Below are positions 56,878-64,000 of a stretch of DNA of 64,000 nucleotides, piece after piece. Each line of letters starts with the position of its first letter. The stretch's first letter is position 1. The translations under genes were made by a program, and so were the position numbers. Under the pieces are notes generated by a model, which saw only the letters and a list, made by a program, of their open reading frames with translations, ran no database searches and was not told where the DNA came from. This stretch comes from Spirabiliibacterium falconis (GTDB lineage Bacteria; Pseudomonadota; Gammaproteobacteria; Enterobacterales; Pasteurellaceae): NCBI RefSeq assembly GCF_014885015.1, contig NZ_JABMIJ010000004.1, forward strand, positions 1 to 64,000, read 5' to 3'.

Positions 56878-58098
56878 TTAGGCAAACTGCTTACGCAAAA
56901 TCGGATTTAACACTAAATACGCAATAGCACCACTCATCACAGCATTAAGGGGCACAATACCGGGTAAAAAATGACCACACAGCACCCCAACGCCCACTGC
57001 AATAATTGCTGCCCAGTTAATATTGACAAAATGTGCTTGCTCAAACTTCGTATACGCGTTGCGGCGAGTGAGATAGTCGGCAATTAAAATCCCGCCTATC
57101 GGTGGAATGGCGGCAGACAAAAAGGTTAGCCAGCCAACAAAATTATTGTAAAGCCACAATGCACACAGTGTGCCCACAATGCCGTTGAGCACTGACAAAA
57201 TGCGGCTGCTCACGCCTGTGATATTGGCAAAGCCCAGCCCTGACGCATAAAGCGCATTATCGTTGGTCGTCCAGATATTCAGCCCTAACACAATAATGGC
57301 AGGTAACAATAACCCCTGTGCGACCATCACATCAGAAATATCTGCTACCCCTTTCACCGCCGCCCCTGCTGCACCGAAAATAAACATCAATGAATTGCCT
57401 AAGAAAAACGCAATCATCGTGATCAATACCGCATATTTTGCCCGCTTGCCAAAACGCACAAAATCAGCCGTCAATGTGCCCGCACTGATGAATGACCCCA
57501 CCACTAACGTGATCGCCATTGGCAAGCTCATGGTTTCTTTCGGCGTAATCTGTTCCAGCACGCTCAAGCCGCCAGCATCCGTTATGGCAAGATAAACCGA
57601 ATAGCTCCCTAAAATGGCAATCGCAGGCACTGCGACAAGAGAAAGTGCGGTCAGTGCGGAGATGCCGAAAAAGACCGTAATCGTCATCAGTCCACCTGAG
57701 AGCAAAATCAGCGTATTCACATCGATGCCCGTAAATTTATTCACTGGAATAGCAAACATCGCCACGCCCACGCCAAACCAACCCACTTGCGTGCCACCCA
57801 ACAACGCTGAAGGCAGCCACGAACCACGCACTCCAAACGAATAACGGGCTAACATATGTGTTGTTAAGCCCGTTTTCGCACCAATGTAACCAAGAAAGGA
57901 GGTATAGATCCCCAACATCAAATTTCCCAGCAACACGGCGATAAAAAAATCATCAAAGGATAACGATGTGCCAAGCGTGCCGCCCGTCCACATACTTGCC
58001 GAAAAAAATGTCAGCCCCAACATCACAAAGGTTAATGCCACCACGCCTTTACGCTCAGACTGTGGCACAACTTGCAAACTGTAATTATCCATCGCCAT
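56878..58098 (-). CDS. codB: Cytosine permease
   Basis: NCS1-family inner-membrane symporter for cytosine with 12 predicted helices. It shows MDNYSLQVVPQSERKGVVAL, SASMWTGGTLGTSLSF, GAKTGLTTHMLARYSFGVRG with SWLPSALLGGTQVGWFGVGV, and TTNDNALYASGLGFANI; 406 residues, as in E. coli (419). The ATG at 58098 with AGGAAG is used. It forms the codBA operon with codA. An FNR-like sequence lies 60 bp upstream (58157-58170). Confidence 0.95.
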   Translation of the reverse strand: MAMDNYSLQVVPQSERKGVVALTFVMLGLTFFSASMWTGGTLGTSLSFDDFFIAVLLGNLMLGIYTSFLGYIGAKTGLTTHMLARYSFGVRGSWLPSALLGGTQVGWFGVGVAMFAIPVNKFTGIDVNTLILLSGGLMTITVFFGISALTALSLVAVPAIAILGSYSVYLAITDAGGLSVLEQITPKETMSLPMAITLVVGSFISAGTLTADFVRFGKRAKYAVLITMIAFFLGNSLMFIFGAAGAAVKGVADISDVMVAQGLLLPAIIVLGLNIWTTNDNALYASGLGFANITGVSSRILSVLNGIVGTLCALWLYNNFVGWLTFLSAAIPPIGGILIADYLTRRNAYTKFEQAHFVNINWAAIIAVGVGVLCGHFLPGIVPLNAVMSGAIAYLVLNPILRKQFA

Positions 58099-58156
58099 AA
58101 TTGCTTCCTCAATTCAAATTTGAGTAAATTATAGGCGTAATACGCACAAAAAGAAA

Positions 58157-58170
58157 CCGATCAAAATCAA
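58157..58170. promoter_or_regulatory. FNR-like site upstream of codBA
   Basis: CCGAT-caaa-ATCAA matches TTGAT-N4-ATCAA at eight of ten positions, one half perfect. Position 59-72 bp before codB. Tentative. Confidence 0.3.
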
Positions 58171-58186
58171 AATTGTGTTTTAAATT

Positions 58187-58212
58187 AAAAAGTGCGGTCT
58201 AACCGCACTTTT
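58187..58212. terminator. Inverted uptake-signal hairpin after pheA
   Basis: AAAAAGTGCGGT (58187-58198) pairs with ACCGCACTTTT (58202-58212), 3-nt loop, directly at the 3' end of pheA and in front of codB. Confidence 0.65.
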
Positions 58213-58214
58213 CG

Positions 58215-59366
58215 TTAGGCAGGAATAACGAGATCGCTAGGATAGCACCCCAACACTTTCAGGTATTGGCTTACCTCCTCCAGTTCACGCAAGGCTTGCT
58301 GTGTTGTGTCATCATTGATATTGGCGATAATTTCAAGGTAGAACATTTCTTCCCACGGTTTGCCATAAATCGGACGCGATGCTAATTTGGTCATTTGAAT
58401 ATGATGTTTTTTGAACACCAGCAACGCATCCACTAACGCCCCAGCTTTTTGCGTGGTGCTCATCAGCAATAAGGTTTTGCTTTGCACTTGTGGCGAAACC
58501 TTAACCGCATGTTTAGCAATAATAATAAACCGAGTGATGTTATTGGGCTGATTAGCAATGTGATCGTGCAAAACATGCAGACCATACAATTTGCCCCCTT
58601 CCGCATTGCCCAGTGCGGCAATATTCGGCTTGTTAAGCTGTGCCACAAGTTGCATCGCATGCGAGCTGCTCTCACAATAATGCACGTTCACATTCTCTAA
58701 CCCGTGAATAAACTGACTACATTGCGTAATCACCTGTGGGTGGCTATACAACGTATCAATTTGTGAAAGTGCGGTCGGTTGGCTAACCAGCACACAGTGC
58801 TTGATCGGATAAGTCAGTTCGCCCACAATCGCCAAATCGGTATGCTGCAACAAATCATAAACATCGTTAATAACACCCGACGTTGTATTTTCCAGCGGCA
58901 GCACGCCAAACTCTGCCTCGCCATGCTGGACTTTATCGAAAATCTCGCTGAAGCTGTTGCAACTCAGTTCGGTGAGTTGCTTTTGCACGCGTTTGGCATA
59001 ACGGCGAGCGGCAAGGTTAGAATAAGATCCTCGCATCCCTAAAAATGCCACCTTAACCGCACTTTGCGCTGCCGCATTCAATTTATTTTGCAAATAGGCT
59101 TGCTGAGTCAGCACAGAATCTTCAATCACACGTTGGAACATGGCGATAATGTAATCACTGTCCAACCCTAAATTGTGGGCGGTGGCGTATTCCACTAATT
59201 CTTTGAGTAATGCCTGCTCACGATTAATATCACGCAGCGGTTTTTTCGTTTCTTCTTTGCTTTTGACCACATCAAATGCCAAATGGTGTCGCTGGCTTAA
59301 CAGCGTTAATAACTGGCGATCAATCTCGGTGATGTGTTCACGAATTTCAGATAATGGCTTCGTCAT
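58215..59366 (-). CDS. pheA: Chorismate mutase / prephenate dehydratase (P-protein)
   Basis: Bifunctional enzyme of phenylalanine synthesis. Chorismate mutase domain (about 1-90: [35 protein letters not shown]); prephenate dehydratase domain (about 105-285: [50 protein letters not shown]); ACT regulatory domain (about 295-380: [22 protein letters not shown] and [19 protein letters not shown]) that binds Phe. 383 residues from ATG 59366, with GAGGAG upstream; E. coli has 386. No Phe-codon leader peptide is visible in the short 5' gap. Confidence 0.95.
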   Translation of the reverse strand: MTKPLSEIREHITEIDRQLLTLLSQRHHLAFDVVKSKEETKKPLRDINREQALLKELVEYATAHNLGLDSDYIIAMFQRVIEDSVLTQQAYLQNKLNAAAQSAVKVAFLGMRGSYSNLAARRYAKRVQKQLTELSCNSFSEIFDKVQHGEAEFGVLPLENTTSGVINDVYDLLQHTDLAIVGELTYPIKHCVLVSQPTALSQIDTLYSHPQVITQCSQFIHGLENVNVHYCESSSHAMQLVAQLNKPNIAALGNAEGGKLYGLHVLHDHIANQPNNITRFIIIAKHAVKVSPQVQSKTLLLMSTTQKAGALVDALLVFKKHHIQMTKLASRPIYGKPWEEMFYLEIIANINDDTTQQALRELEEVSQYLKVLGCYPSDLVIPA

Positions 59367-59429
59367 AATACTCCTCACTTTCACGCCATTGTAGCAAGGA
59401 TTACGGCATTTGTGATGGAAAATTTACCC

Positions 59430-59714
59430 TCACAACCGCACTTTGGCATTTCGATAAACAAGATTACGCTCACGCTTGCCCACCGCAATAACTTTAACAA
59501 CAATACGCTCGTCAATTACCTGATAAACCAAACGAAAGCCCGCTGAACGCAGCTTAATTTTGTAGCAGTCTTTCAACCCATGCAGTTTAGCACTAGGTAC
59601 TCTTGGATTTTCAGCTCGCTCACGCAACTTTGATACAAATTGCTTTCGAATGCTCAGATCTAACTGTCGAAATTCCTTTTCCGCAGAGGGAATGAACTCA
59701 ATCGTGTAACTCAT
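59430..59714 (-). CDS. RelE-like toxin of a type II toxin-antitoxin pair
   Basis: 94 residues of the RelE/ParE superfamily, RelE-type: SYTIEFIPSAEKEFRQLDLSIR, PSAKLHGLKDCYKIKLRSAGFRLVYQV and VIAVGKRERNLVYRNAK. The basic and aromatic residues of ribosome-dependent RelE RNases (Lys, Arg in GFRLVYQV and KRER near the end) are present, so it could be an active mRNA interferase. Its ATG overlaps the antitoxin TGA (59711-59714). The locus sits between pheA and porin genes, an isolated insertion. Confidence 0.88.
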   Translation of the reverse strand: MSYTIEFIPSAEKEFRQLDLSIRKQFVSKLRERAENPRVPSAKLHGLKDCYKIKLRSAGFRLVYQVIDERIVVKVIAVGKRERNLVYRNAKVRL

Positions 59715-59965
59715 TTGAGTAAATCATCCAAATCAACCGGGTAACTTTCCTCGCCTGCGCGGGCTTGCACGAGTTTGGCCAGTTCGGCATCTTCAGCCAG
59801 CTCCAGCAAGTAGGCGTACGTTTGCGGAGAAAGGCAATAAAACGCAGGTTCATTGTGGTTCAAAATTGCCAGTGGCTGCCCTTTAGCGGCTTTGATCACC
59901 GCCATTGGGTTGTTTTTGAACTCGGTGATACTGGCAACCGTATCCGTTAAAATGATATTCGGCAT
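59711..59965 (-). CDS. RelB/Phd-YefM-like antitoxin
   Basis: 84 residues. The Phd/YefM-type N-terminal DNA-binding fold is recognisable: ASITEFKNNPMAVIKAAKGQPLAILNHNEPAFYCLSPQTYAYLL. The acidic C-terminal tail (EESYPVDLDDLLK) should wrap the toxin. Upstream gene of the pair; translation is coupled to the toxin by a 4-nt overlap, and the complex is expected to repress its own promoter. GGGGG lies before the ATG. Confidence 0.88.
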   Translation of the reverse strand: MPNIILTDTVASITEFKNNPMAVIKAAKGQPLAILNHNEPAFYCLSPQTYAYLLELAEDAELAKLVQARAGEESYPVDLDDLLK

Positions 59966-60032
59966 AAAATCCCCCCTTTATTTTGGGTTAATTTTAGCCT
60001 GATAAACCGCACTTTGGCAATCGTTAGGCATA

Positions 60033-60060
60033 AAAAAAGCCAGCGTGAAGCTGGCTTTTT
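60033..60060 (-). terminator. Terminator of the first porin gene
   Basis: AAAAAGCCAGC (60034-60044) pairs with GCTGGCTTTTT (60050-60060) around GTGAA; A-run on the left, so it works leftward. Confidence 0.85.
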
Positions 60061-60077
60061 GTTGTGCATTGCGTTTA

Positions 60078-61085
60078 TTAGAAGTATACGCGTAAACCTG
60101 CACCGTATTTGTTTTCGTAGTCTTTTTTGCTTTCTGCGTCATTCCATTTTTGCGCACGAGCAAATTCAACAAATGTTACAACATTTTTGTGAAGTTTGTA
60201 ATCAACGCCTGCAACATAGCTGTTAAGTGCAGATTCGTCAGTTGTTTTTTCACGCATCCATTGTCCATATAAAGTTGAAGTGTCTGCGATAGTGTATTTA
60301 CCACCAACTAAAAGGTAAGTAGTTTTAGTATTATCGCCTTTCAATTTACTTTGACCATAGTTAGCTGCCAATGCTGCAGGTCCAAATTCAAATTCAGCTG
60401 CTGCACGCCAGTTGATTTGAGTATCGCCAGCATTATTTTTATCTTGACCATAACCAGCCGCTAAGTTCATGTTCACACCTTCAGTGAATGGGGTGGTGTA
60501 AAATACTGCTGCACCATAGCCATTTTTACGGGCTTTATTGTACACGTTTTCAAGACCTTGAGGTGCATCTTTAAGTGCTGTACCGAAAAGGTAATCTAAA
60601 CCAAAGCTAAAACCATTAAAATCTGCTGAACGGAATTTGATAGATTTTCTTGATTCGGTTGTTAAGTTGTTGTTTCCACCCCAAACATAAGAGTATTCAC
60701 CTAATTCAACATCATCACCGTTGGTTAATTGACGACCAAAGCTTAATGCACCAACACCCTCTTGTTTAAGACCTGCATACAAACGTTTAGTGACAGGGTT
60801 ACCGAAAGTGCTCTCATCTTCATTGTCTAGCAATTTGTGTTCGCCAAAACGAATTTCTACATTACCAAACGCACTTAGACCATTGCCTAAGTCTTGTTGT
60901 GCATTGAATTTTAAACGTGAGCCATTATTTTTAAGATCACCACGTTGGTCACCATCACGAGCCAATAACACACGAAGTGAACCTTTTACTTCAACTTTAG
61001 AACCATCGTTGTCATAAACAACGGCTGCGTTTGCAGAGGTTGCAGCCACTGCTGCTACTGCTAAAGCTACTAATGTTTTTTTCAT
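60078..61085 (-). CDS. General porin of the OmpP2/OmpH family, copy 1
   Basis: Trimeric 16-stranded outer-membrane porin. Signal peptide MKKTLVALAVAAVAATSANA-AVVY; 335 residues. It shows QQDLGNGLSAFGNVEIRFGE, the loop 3 constriction region near SFGRQLTNGDDVELGEYSY, SGFR/NGFSFGLDYLFGTA and the C-terminal strand ending YGAGLRVYF with terminal Phe, the outer-membrane assembly signal. A second, divergent porin gene (61427-62410) lies upstream on the same strand. A perfect FNR box lies 180 bp upstream. The surface loops are charged and probably under immune selection. Confidence 0.93.
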   Translation of the reverse strand: MKKTLVALAVAAVAATSANAAVVYDNDGSKVEVKGSLRVLLARDGDQRGDLKNNGSRLKFNAQQDLGNGLSAFGNVEIRFGEHKLLDNEDESTFGNPVTKRLYAGLKQEGVGALSFGRQLTNGDDVELGEYSYVWGGNNNLTTESRKSIKFRSADFNGFSFGLDYLFGTALKDAPQGLENVYNKARKNGYGAAVFYTTPFTEGVNMNLAAGYGQDKNNAGDTQINWRAAAEFEFGPAALAANYGQSKLKGDNTKTTYLLVGGKYTIADTSTLYGQWMREKTTDESALNSYVAGVDYKLHKNVVTFVEFARAQKWNDAESKKDYENKYGAGLRVYF

Positions 61086-61263
61086 AATAGTCTGCCTTTT
61101 TACTTAAGTTAAGGTTTTGTTTATTTACGATGCTAGTGCATAAATAAACTATTAATGTGAACTTTTTGCCAAGCAAAATGTCCAACGGTTATAAATTCGA
61201 GTTCATACTGACAGAAAGGCAATGCAGTGTCAAGCCTTGTGCTGATTTTGTCGCATTTTTAAA

Positions 61264-61277
61264 TTGATATAAATCAA
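61264..61277 (-). promoter_or_regulatory. Perfect FNR box upstream of porin copy 1
   Basis: TTGAT-ATAA-ATCAA matches the FNR consensus TTGAT-N4-ATCAA exactly. It lies 179-192 bp before the porin start codon, within its promoter region. It suggests oxygen-dependent control of this porin. Confidence 0.55.
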
Positions 61278-61387
61278 TAGATTACAAAAAACAATTATTC
61301 ATTCGCGTAATTTTTAGCAACTTTTTGCTCGATTTTGTGAACTAAATCGCTTTTTTGTAACACACCAAAACCGCACTTTAAGATGAA

Positions 61388-61407
61388 AAGGCTGGTTGCC
61401 CAGCCTT
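61388..61407 (-). terminator. Hairpin at the end of the second porin gene
   Basis: AAGGCTGG (61388-61395) pairs with CCAGCCTT (61400-61407), 4-nt loop; read leftward it is followed by TTTCATCTT, a weak T-tract. Confidence 0.6.
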
Positions 61408-61426
61408 GTGGTGAGATTTGATTATA

Positions 61427-62410
61427 TTAGAAAATATAACGGAAACCTGTGAAGTATTTGTTTTGGTACGCTGACCCTTCTTTTTTGGTATCTCTATCAC
61501 GTGCAAATTCGAGGTAAGTACCAAAGTTTTTGTTGAGCCAGTGATCAACGCCTACCACATAACCATTAGATTTTTCTTCACGTTTTTCTAATTTTAATTG
61601 GGCAAACACGCTGGTCATATCGGTGATGTTATATTTCGCTGCGAGAAAATGACGAGTTTCTTTTTTCTCAACAACGCCGTTATTTTTCGCGCGAATTTCA
61701 CCATAGTTATACGCTAACGCTACAGGGCCTTGCACTAATTCAGCCGCTGCACGCCACGCTTTTTTGTAATCCGCATTTTCAAAACGGTCATGTGTTAAAC
61801 CCGCACGCACACGCAATTTTGTCGCTTCTGCTAATTGACCATCATAGTATGCTGCCACGCCGTAGCCGTTTTTCAATACATGCCCTTCAGCGTTTTTATC
61901 CGCTGTGCCGAAAATGTAGTCAGCCCCAACACGGAAACCTGAGAATGCCGCACTGCGGAAATGAACACCTTTTTTCGCAGAATCGGTTAAGGTGTTACGA
62001 CCACTTGAGCTACTTAATTGATAGTCGCCCAGCATAATTGCATCACCGTTGGTTGGTAAACGCCCAAAATATAAGCGAGCGATGTCTTTTTGCTCAAAAC
62101 CCGCATAAAGTTGATCCGTGGTTGGGTTGCCGAAAGTTGAGCCTGATGTGTCTTTGTCATCTTTGCCATTGAAAGTTAAGCGGTATTTACCCACAGCAGA
62201 GAAACCATTGCCTAAATCTTGGTTTGCCATCACTTCTAAACGGTTACCACGGTCATAAAGATCGGTACGAGAATTGCCGATGCGTTGTAATTGCATACGG
62301 AATTGACCATTCACTTGCACTTTCGTTCCGTCTTGGTCATAAACCACAGCAGCATTGGCACTGGTAGCCGCCATCGCAGCAACAGCTAGAGCAACGAGTG
62401 TTTTTTTCAT
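61427..62410 (-). CDS. General porin of the OmpP2/OmpH family, copy 2
   Basis: 327 residues, paralogue of the porin at 60078. The signal peptide is identical except for one residue (MKKTLVALAVAAMAATSANA), and the mature start is AVVYDQDGTKVQVNGQFRM. Shared blocks are NQDLGNGFSAVGKYRLTF, STFGNPTTDQLYAGF, LYFGRLPTNGDAIMLGDYQL and FSGFRVGADYIFGTA, with C-terminal FTGFRYIF. The loops differ greatly between the copies. Tandem porin copies in this family can serve antigenic variation or differential expression. Confidence 0.93.
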   Translation of the reverse strand: MKKTLVALAVAAMAATSANAAVVYDQDGTKVQVNGQFRMQLQRIGNSRTDLYDRGNRLEVMANQDLGNGFSAVGKYRLTFNGKDDKDTSGSTFGNPTTDQLYAGFEQKDIARLYFGRLPTNGDAIMLGDYQLSSSSGRNTLTDSAKKGVHFRSAAFSGFRVGADYIFGTADKNAEGHVLKNGYGVAAYYDGQLAEATKLRVRAGLTHDRFENADYKKAWRAAAELVQGPVALAYNYGEIRAKNNGVVEKKETRHFLAAKYNITDMTSVFAQLKLEKREEKSNGYVVGVDHWLNKNFGTYLEFARDRDTKKEGSAYQNKYFTGFRYIF

Positions 62411-62893
62411 AATGTCTATCCTTTTACGTTAGGTTAATACTCAAATAATAGAAAATACACTAGTACACAAAGGGCGAAAAATAAACTTAAAATGGCAGTT
62501 CATTTTTCTCCGTTGGGCAAAATATGACAGCTTGCAAAAAGGCTGTTAAGGGTTCGCAGGATGGCTATTTTAGATGTTTCATTAATGTTAAATTGTTATT
62601 TTTCAACTAGTTACCAAGATTAGCTATTCAGTCCACCCTAAAAGTGCGGTATGCTTGACAAATGGCACGTATAACGAATTTGTTTCAATGACTTTCGTTT
62701 TTTATTATCTTATTGAAAATAAATTAATTCCCCCTATGCTGAGGGCTTTCATTTTGTGGGCGAAATGCTTGCGTTATTTTTCTGTGACGCAGATCGAATT
62801 TCTGAAAAAAACACCCTATTTGACCGCACTTTTCTGTTTTTTGCCTATCATTTTAATTGTGCTACACTGGGTCTATACCATTAAGAGAGATTT
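62411..62893. other. Long intergenic region between the second porin and priC
   Basis: 483 bp. It carries the leftward porin promoter (not resolved) and two uptake signals (near 62640 and 62822). Close to priC, TTGCCT (62837-62842), a 16-bp spacer and TACACT form a plausible sigma70 promoter. An 80-residue hydrophobic ORF starting with TTG at 62655 has no ribosome site and is not accepted as a gene. Confidence 0.45.
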
Positions 62894-63433
62894 ATGAGCG
62901 AGACACTTTCACGCAAACTGCAACAATTAGCGCAGGCAATTACCCATTTCGATGCACAGGCTACACGCCCACTGCCAGCGTTTTTCAGCCCTGTCCTGTT
63001 TCCTGACGATCCGCAAACGGTCGGCGAGGCACAGCACTATATGGCGCAAACCTTGGCGGCACTCAAACACGCCCACGATGCACAGGCGGCGCAATTTTAT
63101 GCTGAGAAATTGGCAGGGCAATATCACGCCTTGACTGCCGCCCTAAAAACGGCTTCCACGCCCAGCTCACCCACAACGCCAGCACAACGTGATAACGATT
63201 ATCAACAGTTGCCGCCGCGTGAGCGATTGGCGTTGTACTATGGTTTTCTCGCCCGCTTAAAAACGATGCTTGAAACGCAACACAATGCCCAATTAAGCGA
63301 TAAAAGTGCGGTTTTGGCACGCCAAATTGAACACACACAAACGCGCATTGCACGCTGTCAGGCGGCGATCGATCATTTAGAGGACTATTTGGCGTTTGTT
63401 AAACGCAGGGAAGAAAAGAAAAGTGCGGTATGA
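62894..63433 (+). CDS. priC: Primosomal replication protein PriC
   Basis: Replication restart protein that helps reload DnaB helicase at stalled forks. 179 residues, nearly all helical. Family features: an N-terminal helix (SETLSRKLQQLAQAITHFD), then LPPRERLALYYGFLARLKTML and ARQIEHTQTRIARCQAAIDHLEDYLAF; E. coli PriC has 175. The Arg/Lys-rich C-terminus (VKRREEKKSAV) ends in codons provided by an uptake signal. GAGAG precedes the ATG. It is convergent with the YegP-like gene through an inverted uptake-signal pair. Confidence 0.85.
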   Translation: MSETLSRKLQQLAQAITHFDAQATRPLPAFFSPVLFPDDPQTVGEAQHYMAQTLAALKHAHDAQAAQFYAEKLAGQYHALTAALKTASTPSSPTTPAQRDNDYQQLPPRERLALYYGFLARLKTMLETQHNAQLSDKSAVLARQIEHTQTRIARCQAAIDHLEDYLAFVKRREEKKSAV

Positions 63434-63442
63434 CCGCACTTT
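63419..63442. terminator. Inverted uptake-signal hairpin between priC and the YegP-like gene
   Basis: AAAAGTGCGGT (63419-63429) pairs with ACCGCACTTT (63433-63442), loop of 3 nt; the priC TGA (63431-63433) lies in the loop. Confidence 0.6.
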
Positions 63443-63447
63443 ATCCA

Positions 63448-63798
63448 TTAGGCTTTTTGATCTTGGGTTTTGTCTTTCACCACTGTAGTGGCTGCATTAC
63501 GCATCACAGAGGCAATGCCTTTTTTCGCCACAGCTTGGCTGCTGTAATATTGGCTGCGTCCAATTTCTTGATGATTTTTGGCTTTCAGCACAAAATAAGG
63601 TTTGTTATTTTTCGCCATTCGCACTTCATAAAGCGATTCCGTTGCGCCATTTTTCTGCACTGAGGCAATGCCATTTTCCGCCGCCGCACGTGTTTTGTAC
63701 ATTTCGCTGGTTAGAATCACTTGGCTGTTTGCCGCTTTTAAATTAAAAAGAAATTGACCATTTTTTGCCAATTTCAGTTCATACCACCCTTGTGCCAT
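63448..63798 (-). CDS. YegP-like tandem DUF1508 protein
   Basis: 116 residues made of two DUF1508 repeats of about 50 residues. Repeat 1 is WYELKLAKNGQFLFNLKAAN with SEMYKTRAAAENGIASVQKN; repeat 2 is LYEVRMAKNNKPYFVLKAKN with SQYYSSQAVAKKGIASVMRN. Each gives a beta-beta-beta-alpha unit of small cytoplasmic stress-type proteins of unknown function. ATG 63798 follows AAGGAG with a 6-nt gap; upstream in-frame codons to 63879 are left out. Basic tail. Confidence 0.85.
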   Translation of the reverse strand: MAQGWYELKLAKNGQFLFNLKAANSQVILTSEMYKTRAAAENGIASVQKNGATESLYEVRMAKNNKPYFVLKAKNHQEIGRSQYYSSQAVAKKGIASVMRNAATTVVKDKTQDQKA

Positions 63799-63986
63799 AA
63801 AAGTCTCCTTTGCTGTGTTGTTATTGCCCAAATCACCTTTGGTTTCTTTCAAGAATAGTTTTTTTTGGAAAATTTTCAATCATTTTTTGTACACCGTGTG
63901 TAAAAAGTGTGCGGCGAGCCACAAATTTGGGTTGCCTGTTTGCGGTTTCTTGCCTATTATTCGCCTTTTGCACGCAGGAATACGCC

Positions 63987-64000
63987 ATGACCGATACCCA
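63987..64000 (+). CDS. Start of a further gene, cut by the window edge
   Basis: ATG at 63987 with AGGA (63976-63979) 7 nt upstream and an open frame M-T-D-T to the end of the window. Too short to identify. Confidence 0.35.

Larger units (their letters stand above)
61086..61426. other. Intergenic region between the two porin genes
   Basis: 341 bp without a gene. It holds the FNR box (61264-61277), the terminator of the upstream porin (61388-61407) and one uptake signal (61370-61380). AT-rich; no clear sigma70 promoter on the minus strand is called. Confidence 0.5.

Noticed and set aside
59367-59430. Phenylalanine attenuator before pheA
   Set aside because: The gap to the toxin gene is only about 60 bp, with no Phe-rich leader peptide and no terminator/antiterminator pair.
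60078-62410. Phase-variable repeats in the porin region
   Set aside because: No homopolymer or tandem tetranucleotide tract of useful length in or before either porin gene.
62655-62675. TTGACA followed by TATAAC as a promoter
   Set aside because: Spacer of only 9 bp, too short for sigma70.
62655-62897. 80-residue hydrophobic ORF before priC
   Set aside because: TTG start without ribosome site, no family likeness; overlaps the priC promoter.

Overview
This window comes from a Pasteurellaceae chromosome. The clearest sign is the Haemophilus/Pasteurella-type DNA uptake signal (core AAGTGCGGT), which occurs dozens of times on both strands. Twelve of these are inverted pairs that form hairpins after genes. 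Other signs are lipoprotein e(P4), OmpP2/OmpH-type porins, a Bex/Hex/Ctr-type capsule exporter, and gene neighbourhoods shared with Haemophilus and E. coli: rplM-rpsI beside zapG, gloB-yafS-rnhA-dnaQ, hldE-lpxL, ldtD-mepK-ycbL and ydjA-sppA. The species cannot be fixed from the sequence. I found no CRISPR array, no complete insertion sequence and no rRNA.

Layout. 1-890: 3' part of a P22-type integrase, probably frameshifted, ending beside a relic of the 3' end of ssrA (tmRNA), the usual attachment site of such elements. 1061-10832: housekeeping genes accA, pdxY, tilS, a guanine/hypoxanthine permease, galE, ampG, gloB, a yafS-like methyltransferase, rnhA and dnaQ. 10874-11150: a tandem tRNA-Asp operon. 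11193-13262: a small decayed accessory block holding a broken two-partner-secretion transporter (TpsB), an orphan gene pair that may derive from a toxin/immunity module, and a second ssrA 3'-end relic. 13292-23828: zapG, rplM-rpsI, a Dyp-type peroxidase, hel, selD and oppABCDF.

23828-38148 is a group 2-like capsule locus. The leftward export operon bexDCBA encodes the outer-membrane, inner-membrane and ATPase parts. A divergent three-gene cassette probably makes a phosphodiester-linked polymer: a Stealth sugar-phosphotransferase, a GT2/glycerophosphotransferase fusion and an SGNH hydrolase. Then come a 58-residue ORF on the other strand, kdsA, kpsC and kpsS for the Kdo linker on the lipid anchor, and a DUF1266 membrane protein. 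The cassette is AT-rich and has no uptake signal over about 6 kb, which suggests it was acquired as a replaceable serotype block.

38197-51039: AhpD-like protein, AraC regulator, nitroreductase, sppA, trxA, ldhA, hldE, lpxL, a murein cluster (ldtD, mepK, ycbL), xthA and an RraB-like protein. 51087-55600: a tripartite tricarboxylate transporter operon ending in a cytoplasmic sulfatase, behind a CRP-like site and two palindromes. 55609-64000: codBA, pheA, a RelE/RelB-type toxin-antitoxin pair, two tandem porins with a perfect FNR box between them, priC, a YegP-like protein and the first codons of another gene.

The two most novel-looking systems are the capsule cassette and the transporter-sulfatase operon.
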